Shown here piece by piece: positions 19,171-28,943 of a DNA stretch of 64,000 bases (position 1 is the stretch's first letter; each line of letters opens with the position of its first letter). A program made the position numbers and the translations under genes. The notes under the pieces were generated by a model, which did no database searches, had not been told where the DNA came from, and was given only the letters and a program-made list of their open reading frames with translations. The stretch comes from Prostheceraeus crozeri (taxonomy: Eukaryota; Platyhelminthes; Polycladida; Euryleptidae): NCBI GenBank assembly GCA_907163375.1, contig CAJQUW010001698.1, positions 1 through 64,000 on the forward strand. Direction: 5' to 3'.

Positions 19171-19780
19171 GTAGTCTAACAAGCTCTTTACACATGGATC
19201 GCAGTCGATTGCTATCCCTGTATCAGAAGTGTAAGCTATCTTAATTTATTTGACACTATTTTATCTACCATCATCGTCCATATGAAATGTTTTTAGATTT
19301 ACAAGTTAGACTAAGCGTGCTACTATTTCCAAATGAAAAAGTATACATGGTTAAATCATCCACTTAAGCCCATCCGTAGTCTAACAAGCTCTTTACACAT
19401 GGATCGCAGTCGATTGCTATCCCTGTATCAGAAGTGTAAGCTATCTTAATTTATTTGACACTATTTTATCTACCATCATCGTCCATATGAAATGTTTTTA
19501 GATTTACAAGTTAGACTAAGCGTGCTACTATTTCCAAATGAAAAAGTATACATGGTTAAATCATCCACTTAAGCCCATCCGTAGTCTAACAAGCTCTTTA
19601 CACATGGATCGCAGTCGATTGCTATCCCTGTATCAGAAGTGTAAGCTATCTTAATTTATTTGACACTATTTCATCTACCATCATCGTCCATATGAAATGT
19701 TATAAGATTTACAAGTTAAACTAAGCGTGCTACTATTTCCAAATGAAAAAGTATACATGGTTAAATTATTCACTAAAACC
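19171..19780. repeat. Three tandem 205-bp repeats
   Basis: Units start with GTAGTCTAACAAGCTC at 19171, 19376 and 19581. The first two are almost identical and the third is more diverged toward its end. Each contains GCAGTCGATTGCTATCCCTG, which also occurs once at about 18313, after stem-loop module 2. No coding frame runs through the array. Position and copy number would suit a replication or regulatory role, but nothing shows it. Confidence 0.9.
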
Positions 19781-19831
19781 CCATTCAAGTAAGTCAGTAT
19801 GAAAGCAAAGATAATACGAAATAAACATTTA

Positions 19832-20269
19832 TTATGGCATGTATTTCAAAAGGTCTTCATCGTCAATATCGTCCCAGAGTCTGGCTTCACATAGATTACA
19901 AAAACAGTTGAGCTGCTTTAAACGTTCTTCTGCAGCGTCCCTCACTTTCTCAATGTACGCCCACTCCGCCACGGTTCGCGGTTGGGAGTTAGGGGTGTAC
20001 CACTCCCATATTTGATGCAAGTGCGACTTGCTGGTCATCTCCATCACCCCTTCGGCATCATATTGTAAATATTTCCACCGTATGCCTGTTAGGTCGGGCA
20101 ACTCCTCTTCATCCTCCTCCGATAATGATAACTTTCGTATATTGTCGAGATTGTATGTCTTCTCCACCTTCGCCTTTCTTGGTGCATTTGGTGTAACGAG
20201 CACCTTTGCTGATGTATATGGAGAGGAGAACTCCAATGCGGTATTTGGTGTTGTTGGAGGACTTGTCAT
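19832..20269 (-). CDS. Acidic protein with CFCNLC motif (145 aa), unrecognised
   Basis: A Thr/Pro/Ser-rich N-terminus (residues 1-15) is followed by a basic patch (about 31-36), an acidic stretch SEEDEEELPD (about 50-59), a Trp-rich middle (WKYL, IWEWY, AEWAY) and a C-terminal CFCNLC pair with an acidic end. There is no known domain. The gene ends just after an AATAAA on the minus strand. It is divergent from POLB and shares a 250-bp promoter region with it. Its first residues resemble the start of the POLB protein, which could mean a shared 5' exon origin. Confidence 0.6.
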   Translation of the reverse strand: MTSPPTTPNTALEFSSPYTSAKVLVTPNAPRKAKVEKTYNLDNIRKLSLSEEDEEELPDLTGIRWKYLQYDAEGVMEMTSKSHLHQIWEWYTPNSQPRTVAEWAYIEKVRDAAEERLKQLNCFCNLCEARLWDDIDDEDLLKYMP

Positions 20270-20382
20270 GTTGTCTTTGAAATGCTGACTTTGAATAATG
20301 ATAACTTTAACATTTTTCTAATTCTTAAGTATACACAAGCAGCCAATCAGAATGAACATCCAATGAATGAAGAGGATGAAAG

Positions 20383-20389
20383 TATATAA
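20383..20389 (+). promoter_or_regulatory. TATA box of POLB
   Basis: TATATAAG-type box with a TCATTTCATTT initiator-like motif 24 bp downstream, matching the small-gene cassettes. It lies about 140 bp upstream of the ATG at 20526. Confidence 0.7.
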
Positions 20390-20525
20390 GCAAAGTGACA
20401 TTCAGGTCATTTCATTTAATCTGTGAATCATACAAGTGACGAACGCACGATCTCTCTCTTTGACTATTATTTGAGTGAAGTCTCTATCTTGTAGAAGTAT
20501 CAACCTTAAACTTGATTTCGTTGAA

Positions 20526-23500
20526 ATGGTAAGTTGAAAATTTCCTCTCATCTCCCTCAAACGTGTGACTAATAGCATCTTCCTCAATTTCAGACATCAA
20601 CTTCATCACCAACGCCCTCTCTTCTCGAGGAAAGTTTAGAGTTATTGAGTCAAGGTAGGTTGTAACACTACACTGAGGCTTGAACAGAGATGAAAGAATG
20701 ATTTCTCTTTCAGGTGATGTGAGTTCCAGCTCAGGACTCTCGCGGCAAGGCAACGAGTGGGAATGTGCCGACTGCGGACATATGTTTACAAGGAAGCACA
20801 GTCTCCTTCGACACATCAAACAACGTGTGTGTCAACGCAAAGCGGCGTCAATCTCCGGAGGTGAAGTTGATTCTGACGATGACATCTCCTTTCCTTGCGA
20901 TTTGTGCCCTCTTTCTTTTGATAGTCACTTTCAGCGATCTTCGCACAGACTTCAACACACACATGCAAATGATCACTACACCAACGGTACCTCTACCATC
21001 TCCCTCATTAATGTTTCACATAATAATTTAGTACGCGACTACTGCATGGAGTCCAATACTCAAATTGTAGATTTTCCTGAGTGGCTCCTTCAAAATTCTA
21101 ACATTATCGAAGCGCTCTTCAATAATTTAGACAATTTTAGAATGAAGGCGCTCATCTACCTTAAACTAAAATATATTAAAATAGATTTTCAAACGGGTCA
21201 AGTGACGGAGAGAATACAGTTTCATATTCCTTCCTCTTCCGCAACCGAAGTTGTAGACTGCGAGTCTTGGCTAAATTTTCACATTCAATGTTTAAAATCA
21301 AATGTAGATAAATTCAATCAACGCGACAGCGCTCTCATTTTTGATGGTGTGGACTCAGCCATATTCAAAATTTCCCTATTAGAAAGTCATGCAGCTCGAG
21401 GCACATTTAAACTTCCAAAAACGTTGTATAATAAGAAAGCTGTCATCAATGTTGATTGTAAATCACAGTGTTTCAAATATGCAGTCCTATCCATCCTTCA
21501 CTATAATGATATCAACGCGCATCGAGATCGCACCTATAGCTATAGACAGTGGGAGGATGAACTAGACTTTGAAGGTTGTGATAGTAACAACATGAAAATC
21601 AAAGATGTAGAAACGTTCGAAAAACATAATAAGATTAAAATTGTCGTTCACGTGTGGGAGAAGGGGTTGAAGGGTGCCCGCTATAATTCACGTTCAACTT
21701 GTTATGAACGTGTAGTCAACCTCTTATTAGTAAAACAAGATGATAGCGAGGAATGGCACTACTGTGGTATTCCCAAAATCTCTCGCTTGTACACTCACTT
21801 GGGGCACTCTAAAAGAGGTGAACATTTTGTATGCGACCGCTGCATCCGCTCATTTTGGAGTAAAGATAAATTTGAAACTCACTATGAATGGTGCAAGCGA
21901 GGTAAATTACAAATGGAACGCATGCCCAAAGATAAAATATTTTCACATAGGGATAATGGTGACGAATTAAGTCCCCTGCGTGTCATTTACGCAGACATAG
22001 AATGCTACATTGATGATATCATCCACAAGCCAGCAGCCATATCCTGCTATGAAGTATGGCATGACCACTTTAGGAATAGACAAAACAAAATGCATACTTG
22101 GCAAGGTGAAGATTGCATTTCAAAATTTCTAGAATTTCTCGATAAAGCTGCAAAATTTCAACAATCATATGATTCCCAATTGCAGCGTAAGTCACTACAT
22201 ATGTCAGATGAAGACAAACAAAAATTTGAAAGTTGCACATCCTGTCCTAAATGTCATAAAACGTTTGATGACGATAAAATTAAGAAAGTGCGTGATCATG
22301 ATCACATCACTGGTAAATTTAGAAACGCACTCTGCTCCAAATGTAACTTTTCACTTAGGTTGAGACGTCGTGTACTACCCGTCATTTTTCATAACTTTAA
22401 GGGCTATGACAGTCATATGCTCATAAAAGGAGGGTTGAGCCAGATGAAATCGTGGCAGTTTAATGTAATAGCACAAACGAGAGAAAAATTCATGGCAATG
22501 ACAGCAAAAGTACCAGTAGATAAAACTAAAGAAAATAAGACAGTCTTCTTCGAAATAAAATTTTTAGATTCATTTCAATTCATGTCAGCGTCACTAGCTT
22601 CTCTCGTTCGTAATCTCAAGTTTCTTCCCCATAGTCAAACTTTGAAGAAACACTATCCAAACTTAACGGATGAAATAATCACTCGCAAAGGAGTCTTTCC
22701 TTATGCGTATTTTAGCTCAATGTCTAAACTAAATGAAACAACCCTTCCTTCCATTGACAAATTCAAAAACGATTTGACGGGTGAAGATTGTCCAGTAGAG
22801 GACTATGAACATGCTCAAGAGGCATGGTTAAAATTTAATTGTAAAACGTTTGGCGATTATATGATCGCTTACTTAGAATTAGATGTCATTTTGCTGGCTG
22901 ATGTCTTTCAGGAGTTTCGACGAGTGGCATTAGAAGAAGACAAATTAGATCCTATCCACTTTGTCAGTCTACCAGCCATGTCCTTTAAATCAGCCTTTAA
23001 AATGACTGGTGAGACCATTCATCTCTTACAAGACCCGGAGATGTATAATATATTTGAGCGCGGAATACGCGGTGGTCTCACATTTGTAAATAAACATCAT
23101 ATAAAATCTGAAACAGTAGGTGATGATCATATCCACCTAAAGTACTATGACCAAAATAATTTATATGGCAGTTCACTGTCTAAACCACTACCTCATTCCG
23201 AGTTTAGTTGGTTAAATCAAAATGAGCTTGAGTATTACTCCAACCCTTCAAACATACTGAATATTCCAGATGAAGGTGATTGGGGATATTATTTTGAAGT
23301 GGATTTGATTTATCCAAATAGTATTAAAAATAAAACTGCTGATTTCCCACTCGCACCTGAATCTGGCGAAGTGACTGAAGATATGTTTTCACCATTCATG
23401 TCACAATTTCATAATAACTTAACAGAGTGTGGACAGCCAAGGTACAAACCATGCCGCAAACTTTTACTCACCCAATATGATAAGAAAAATTATCTCGTAC

Positions 23501-24498
23501 ACTTCTGCATATTAAAATTCTATTTAGAAATGGGCATGCTTCTAAAGTCAGTTCACCGCATTATCAAATTTAGACAGAAAGCCTTCCTCAAACCCTACAT
23601 AGATAGTAACAGTCAAAAACGTGCACTCGCCCAAAATAATTTTGAAAAGGATTTTTATAAATATAAGAATAATAGTCTATTCGGAAAGACCATGGAGGAT
23701 GTTAGAAAACGTATGAATTACAAACTAGTCGTTGATGAACAAAAATATCACAAATTGACCTCATCACCTCTTTTCATTGATAGAGACATCATCGATGAGG
23801 ATCTTGTAGGTGTTAAAATGATTAAATCAGAAGTTGAGTTGTGCAAACCCATCTATATTGGGCAAGCCGTTTTAGATTATTCCAAGCTTGAAATGTATCA
23901 ACTCTTCTACAAAATATTAAAACCATGCCCTCTCGTAAAAGAGGTTCGCTTGCTGGGTGGTGATACAGATAGTTTCTTTTTAGGAATTACCACTCAAAAA
24001 GATTTAAATTTTAATGAAGTAGGTAAGTCATTAGAAAAATATTTCGATACATCTAACTACAATCCCACTCATCCACTCTATTCCATACAGAATAAAGCCA
24101 AACTTGGTTGTTTTAAGGATGAAACAGCAGGAAAGGAAATAGATGAAATGATTCTCCTCCGTCCTAAAATGTATTCCATGAAACTAAAAGAATGTGCAGA
24201 TAGTATTAAGCGTGCTAAAGGTATATCAAAATCCATTGTTCATAAAATGAAACATCGGTCCTATAAGAAGGCCTATAAAAATAAAACTATAACGTTTGTC
24301 AATATGACAATCTTAAAATCTCAAGTTCATACTGTGAAAACGTACACGTTCAAGAAACGAGCACTTTCAGCATGGGAGGATAAGAGGTGTTGGATAGGAC
24401 ATAACACATCTCTTCCACATGGACATCCTGACACAAACATACCTCCACCCAAAAGAATAAAACTCACGCTACCACATTCAGGAGATGTATTGACATAA
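20526..24498 (+). CDS. POLB: Protein-primed DNA polymerase B
   Basis: This is the replicative polymerase of Polintons. Two short GT-AG introns (20529-20593, directly after the ATG, and 20655-20713) keep the frame open from 20526. Numbering from the long exon: C2H2 zinc fingers at about 27-48 and 70-93, a third at about 382-404. Exonuclease motifs follow: DIE at 437, HNFKGYD at 569 and Y-x3-D near 732. An inserted CPKC ... DHDHITGKFRNALCSKC segment (about 520-555) is of the endonuclease VII/HNH type. Polymerase motif A is DQNNLYG (about 824), motif B is NNSLFGK (about 996) and motif C is GDTDS (about 1094). All catalytic signatures are present. The total is about 1290 residues, normal for the family. 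An AATAAA lies about 150 bp after the stop. Confidence 0.95.
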
Positions 24499-24677
24499 TC
24501 AACTTTAACTCAGTATTTTGATGTTGCTTTTTGTAGATATACATGGTTGTTTTATGTATCGCATGAGATCGTTTCTTCCTTGTGAATATATGCCTACAGT
24601 CAGCCCATTCCCCCTATATCTGTGAAAAGACTTTTTCATATACATATTTTTATTTCAATAAACATATCACAATGACT

Positions 24678-26228
24678 TCACTTTGTTTTCCGAAACACTA
24701 AAGTTACGAGGGATTTAGTATCTTTCACATGGATACACTCTTGTAAACCATTGGTAATTTTGATAGCAATAGAGGGTATAGTTTGTTTGACGACGGGATG
24801 ATAGAAAATAGATTCAAACATCTTCTCGACTATTCCATATGAAGCGTCTTTATCATGAATGAAATCACGTAAAATGTATTCTTTTTTCTCGCCAACAGAA
24901 ATAGGTAAAATCAAATCACTTTGAATGTAAAGGTGTTGTTCATGTTTATCAAGTGTCATTGGTGTTTCTATACCAATCGTATGCGCAGCAGCAAACACAG
25001 TTTGTAGCATTGAAAAGCCAAAGAGTTTTTTCAAATTTTTACTCAATTGACATTGAATGTCATCACCCAGTTTCAGAACAACGCGTTGTTTTTCAATTGA
25101 AAACGAAATGTGGTGTGTCTTTACATCATATTTACTTTTCATCACATGCTTCAACTTCTGTTGTATATAAGGATTTACTACATGAATGAAGCTTTCAACT
25201 GTATGATATAGACGCGGCATTATATTGATAGCAACTTTAGATTCTTCATAAGACTGGTAAATTTTCTTGATGCGATCGCCATAGATGTCCACCCACCATT
25301 CATCATTAACTGAATCAGCTTTAGTGTGATATTCATGAGAACCATACACCACACCGCTTCCAATAATAGGCGTATAATGTCTTACAAAATGACGCAAGGT
25401 TGGAGAGAAATAAACTGTAAGTTTGTCATTATATTTCTGAATAACCAACTTATTTTTGTCCGCCATAATTTTCTCTCCATACTTCTTACCCACAGTCTCA
25501 TTCCATCGTTTTACTAACTCAATAAGTGATAAAGGTTGAACACCACGCTTTTTCAAAATGATGCGTTCTTCGCATTCTACAACATCTTCATCAAATATTT
25601 TAAATCTATAATGAAATTTGTTGATTCGAGTTGAATAAACTTTTTTAACATTTGCAGTAGCAATTGACGTTAGATGTAGTCCATGACCAAAACCAAGATG
25701 TGGATAGAATTCACTATCCAACCTCAGCGTAAGACCTTTAGTAAAAGAATGAAAGCGGAGGAACTGTCTCCCACTCCAATGATAGATAGTAAACTCATAA
25801 GCTTTCTGATTTTTATTCTTCATGATGGAAGTATTACCACTGTTGAATGCCTTAATAATTTTCTCATTCCCAAATGGCTCATAAGAATCTGATTTTATCT
25901 GAATCCATTCATAGTTCCACTTTCCATCTGATGTTAAATTGTATGGGAACTGAAATGCATTATTCATCGTTATTCCATCATGGGTGCGAGGAGTCAATAT
26001 CATTTCTTCCAAATCATTCACATTCTGAATATTGCTATCATAGCAAATACTAGAAACGCCAACTTCCCATTCACCTTCTAAATGCAGTGGCCGATTTAAT
26101 TCTACTCGATAGTCTGATGGTTTATTTTTGGGAAATTTATTCATAGAAGCATTACTGGGCAAGTAGATTAGAAACGAGTCCTTATTTTCACTTTCCATAT
26201 TATTCACATTGGAAAAATATATTAGCAT
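24678..26228 (-). CDS. Polinton structural-type protein with LPSNASM/WEVG signature, 1
   Basis: This is a 516-residue protein; the start could also be Met11. The N-terminal 60 residues carry the pattern LPSNASM, then FP-x-N, then a strand ending in G-x-WEVG-x3-I-x-Y. I associate this with a conserved Polinton protein family of unknown structure. The rest is rich in predicted strands, with paired segments that repeat the theme around residues 300 and 420. It is likely a virion surface or minor capsid component, but that is inference. It is a distant paralogue of the next gene, and the two are nine bases apart in tandem. It converges with POLB, each having its own AATAAA. Confidence 0.7.
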   Translation of the reverse strand: MLIYFSNVNNMESENKDSFLIYLPSNASMNKFPKNKPSDYRVELNRPLHLEGEWEVGVSSICYDSNIQNVNDLEEMILTPRTHDGITMNNAFQFPYNLTSDGKWNYEWIQIKSDSYEPFGNEKIIKAFNSGNTSIMKNKNQKAYEFTIYHWSGRQFLRFHSFTKGLTLRLDSEFYPHLGFGHGLHLTSIATANVKKVYSTRINKFHYRFKIFDEDVVECEERIILKKRGVQPLSLIELVKRWNETVGKKYGEKIMADKNKLVIQKYNDKLTVYFSPTLRHFVRHYTPIIGSGVVYGSHEYHTKADSVNDEWWVDIYGDRIKKIYQSYEESKVAINIMPRLYHTVESFIHVVNPYIQQKLKHVMKSKYDVKTHHISFSIEKQRVVLKLGDDIQCQLSKNLKKLFGFSMLQTVFAAAHTIGIETPMTLDKHEQHLYIQSDLILPISVGEKKEYILRDFIHDKDASYGIVEKMFESIFYHPVVKQTIPSIAIKITNGLQECIHVKDTKSLVTLVFRKTK

Positions 26229-26237
26229 ACTTTTGCA

Positions 26238-27635
26238 TTAACTCTTCATTCGGAAATGGAGTGTAATACTTGTCACAGCATCTTTATGAAAAGGAATCAA
26301 CGCACCAGCATCATCATAAATGGCAATATCAATTTGTGGGATGTAGTTTGATTTCAGCTTTGTATAATGCACTTTCTTGAAAGTATGCTCAGATAAAATA
26401 CTGCAGCTTTTTGGCTGGTATGGTATCATTGCTAGCAATGGAGCTTCAACATCTCCCACACGTACATCTTCACCAATATTGGAATATATCTGAAAATAGT
26501 TAATACGACGCGATAGCGACATGTCTGCGCTAGCTTTGGTTACAGTACCACTTTTAAAGATATTTTGATCAAAACCCAAAATGTCCATTAGAGTTTTATC
26601 CATAATTAGTTCAATACCTTTTCCATTTATAGTGAGAGACAAAGTACCTTCTTTTTCAGAAAATGAAATATGTTGCTCATTAATCACTTCATTTAAATAA
26701 TCTACAACCAATTTAACCGAAGTAATAATGCGAGGCATCAACACTCTTGTTTCATGTAAGAAACCACCAAAAGGCTCTACACACTTTCTGTATAAAGATA
26801 CGGCCCATTCTGTATCAAATTGATTTGACCTTTCACATGGTAAATGTTGCATATCAGATTTTCCATGAACAGCTGCAGAACGATGTCGTAAGAACTGATG
26901 AAAATCTTTTGAACAAACTAATACTAGATCATCATCATTTAATTTACTTATTGCAATATGATTAGATGATTTAATATAAGTCAATGTTGCCACTTGTTTG
27001 TCATCAACTCGAAGGAGATAATTAAATTTCTTCAATAATGTTTCAGGAGTCATGTTTGTCTTTCTTGGCTTAATCACAATCTTCTTCACCAACGTCTTCT
27101 CATTTCTTGGAATAAGATCTACATAATAAGCTTCCTCTCGATATATTAACTGTTTATGACCACTTATGTGGTAATTAACGTTAAAATTATCATAGCTTGT
27201 TAAGGCGCTAGCGAGGTAGCCTAAATCATTTCTTAAACTTGGACTTAAACCAACAATCCAATCTTTCTCAACTACATGATGTACATAATTATAATCATCA
27301 TTGTGCGGAGTAAATTGGACAATATGTTTACACGCTTTATTCAAGAAATCATATATAAACTTTTTACATGATAAGAGATCTTTCTTTGGCCACTGTGGAA
27401 TGTATATTCGGCACCCCTTTTCACATTGATAAGCAGCTGTACGCCTCATATTAATAGTCATCACCTCATGATCAAAAGTATAGACACAGTTGCTATAAAC
27501 AAGTTGAGTGACACCCACTTCCCAATTCCCATTTAGCTGTTGTGCATGATCAATGGGAGTAGAAAAGAGTGCGGCTCGATTGCTAGTAAATCTCTTTGTA
27601 GCCGCATTGCTAAGCAAAATATGATAAAACGACAT
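26238..27635 (-). CDS. Polinton structural-type protein with WEVG signature, 2
   Basis: I chose the MSFYHILL start at 27635 because it matches the family start (the frame is open seven codons further). The protein has about 465 residues with LLSNAATKRF then NGNWEVGVTQLVY, the same signature as its neighbour but clearly diverged. The tandem pair suggests an old duplication giving two related virion parts. The start lies only about 35 bp from the start of the divergent PC4-like gene, so any promoter must be tiny or lie inside a gene. An AATATAAAA box sits immediately before the ATG. Confidence 0.7.
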   Translation of the reverse strand: MSFYHILLSNAATKRFTSNRAALFSTPIDHAQQLNGNWEVGVTQLVYSNCVYTFDHEVMTINMRRTAAYQCEKGCRIYIPQWPKKDLLSCKKFIYDFLNKACKHIVQFTPHNDDYNYVHHVVEKDWIVGLSPSLRNDLGYLASALTSYDNFNVNYHISGHKQLIYREEAYYVDLIPRNEKTLVKKIVIKPRKTNMTPETLLKKFNYLLRVDDKQVATLTYIKSSNHIAISKLNDDDLVLVCSKDFHQFLRHRSAAVHGKSDMQHLPCERSNQFDTEWAVSLYRKCVEPFGGFLHETRVLMPRIITSVKLVVDYLNEVINEQHISFSEKEGTLSLTINGKGIELIMDKTLMDILGFDQNIFKSGTVTKASADMSLSRRINYFQIYSNIGEDVRVGDVEAPLLAMIPYQPKSCSILSEHTFKKVHYTKLKSNYIPQIDIAIYDDAGALIPFHKDAVTSITLHFRMKS

Positions 27636-27658
27636 TTTTATATTGCTAATCTGCAACT

Positions 27659-28027
27659 TTGCATAACATCATGAAGACTTGGATTTTGGACTCTCTACAA
27701 TATATCAGAGTTGATCGTGATGGAAACGTACATTTCAAAAATTCTCATGGTCATACATCAAGAGGAATTACATTAACATGGCGACAATTTGTCAACCTCA
27801 ATGATATCATGAGGGATTTGGAATATTTTGAAACATTAAGATTCATCTCCTTGGGTGATCAAGTTTGGCTTCAACATTACAGAAATGAAATTCAAATCTA
27901 CCATTCTCATTCCGCAAACTGTTTCTCATTTCGCAAATACAATTGGGAGAAGTATAGAAGATACATACATCGCTCCATCATGACATTTATTCGTCGTGAG
28001 TTCATCGCCCTACTATGCAAATCTTAA
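27659..28027 (+). CDS. PC4-like small protein 1
   Basis: The 122-residue frame may start at Met5 (27671). Residues 14-55 read as strands followed by GITLTWRQFVNLNDIMRDL, which mirrors the KGISL-x-EQW-x2-L strand-helix core of the transcription coactivator and single-strand DNA-binding protein PC4. Residues 66-107 look like a second, weaker copy (strands, then FSFRKYNWEKYRRYIHRSI). PC4-type proteins act at promoters or on single-stranded DNA. Here the gene lies directly upstream of a paralogue and of the TBP-like gene. The PC4 call rests on motif shape only. An unrelated DNA-binding fold is possible. Confidence 0.6.
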   Translation: MHNIMKTWILDSLQYIRVDRDGNVHFKNSHGHTSRGITLTWRQFVNLNDIMRDLEYFETLRFISLGDQVWLQHYRNEIQIYHSHSANCFSFRKYNWEKYRRYIHRSIMTFIRREFIALLCKS

Positions 28028-28049
28028 TCAGATATGATTACCACGCACC

Positions 28050-28700
28050 ATGAGTTGGAAATTAGATTCCCTACAACGTATTGAAACGGATCATGATCGA
28101 AACGTCTATTTCAAAGATTCAACTGGAAATGTGAGAAGAGAGTTTGTTTTATCTTATCGTCATTTTCAATCTCTACATCATATCATGAAGGACTTGAAAT
28201 ACTTCTATATGAAAAGACATTCACGTATTGGAAATCGCATCTGGCTGCGCGTCAACAATCGGCGAATTCAACTCTATCATTCCCAACTTCATACTAACTT
28301 CACATTTCATCAAGGTAGTTGGGAAAAGTATAAAAGGAAGGTACATCGCTCAATTTACTCATTCTTTCATCATGAAGCGCCATCGCTACACCATCGTCAA
28401 CATTCTCCGTCGCTTCAGACTCTACACCAAAATCGATCTCACAACATTACGCCAACAGCTTCCAAACAGCAAGTATTACCCGGGCCGTCCTCAAATGTTA
28501 GTAGTGAAGATGAACAATTCACGGAATCTTCAACTCTTCCCAAATGGGACTGTACAGATTCTCGGCGCCCTTTCTCATTCATCGGCGCAGTCAATGCGCT
28601 TAGAGCTACAAAGACTACTACGTCGGATATGGAAGAGGGAGAGGTGTGTGATGTCGAATCTGACTGTGGACAATATGGTGATCTCTACTCAATTGAGTGA
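28050..28700 (+). CDS. PC4-like small protein 2 with overprinted tail
   Basis: Residues 1-110 are paralogous to the preceding protein (LDSLQ-x-I, NV-x-FK, IM-x-DL-x-Y, WE-x-Y and HRSI are all shared). Its own strand-helix pattern is less PC4-like. Beyond residue 108 the sequence becomes Ser/Thr/His-rich, with an acidic EEGEVCDVESD end, exactly where it overlaps the TBP-like frame by 329 bases. Either the tail is an overprinted disordered region, or the functional protein is the N-terminal part and the open tail is tolerated by chance. Both Polinton copies keep it open. Confidence 0.55.
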   Translation: MSWKLDSLQRIETDHDRNVYFKDSTGNVRREFVLSYRHFQSLHHIMKDLKYFYMKRHSRIGNRIWLRVNNRRIQLYHSQLHTNFTFHQGSWEKYKRKVHRSIYSFFHHEAPSLHHRQHSPSLQTLHQNRSHNITPTASKQQVLPGPSSNVSSEDEQFTESSTLPKWDCTDSRRPFSFIGAVNALRATKTTTSDMEEGEVCDVESDCGQYGDLYSIE

Positions 28701-28917
28701 CAGTCTATCATTTTTGAAGATTCGTACCAGCAGTTACAGTTTGTGTTATGAACCCGAACTTTTTCCTGCAGCTCTCATTAGTTGTTGGTTGCCTGTGCAT
28801 GTGGCAATCTTTCATAATAGTAAAGTGATCATTACTGGACTAAAATCTCATGAACAAGCAAATATGATCCTAGACTATCTCATTGAGTATGTACGTACCC
28901 AGCGGATTGTAAAATAA
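28372..28917 (+). CDS. TATA-box-binding-protein-like factor (TBP core)
   Basis: Starting at the ATG of 28372 gives 181 residues, the length of the conserved TBP core, although the frame is open further upstream. Repeat 1: IVN at 8-10, DLTTL 22-26, N31-x3-Y35-x-P37-x-R39, LQLFP-x-GTV 53-60, GA 65-66. Repeat 2: N101-M, YEPELFP 126-132, AIF 145-147, SKVIITG 150-156, K158. YEPELFP is the diagnostic core motif of eukaryotic TBP. The phenylalanines that kink the TATA box are present at F56, F131 and F147, while the other repeat 1 position is Pro. It lies at the end of the PC4-like block, overlapping it out of frame. The stop overlaps AATAAA. It probably directs transcription from the element's TATA promoters. 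Confidence 0.82.
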   Translation: MKRHRYTIVNILRRFRLYTKIDLTTLRQQLPNSKYYPGRPQMLVVKMNNSRNLQLFPNGTVQILGALSHSSAQSMRLELQRLLRRIWKRERCVMSNLTVDNMVISTQLSDSLSFLKIRTSSYSLCYEPELFPAALISCWLPVHVAIFHNSKVIITGLKSHEQANMILDYLIEYVRTQRIVK

Positions 28918-28943
28918 AAAACAATTTTTCCAACATGATGTTT

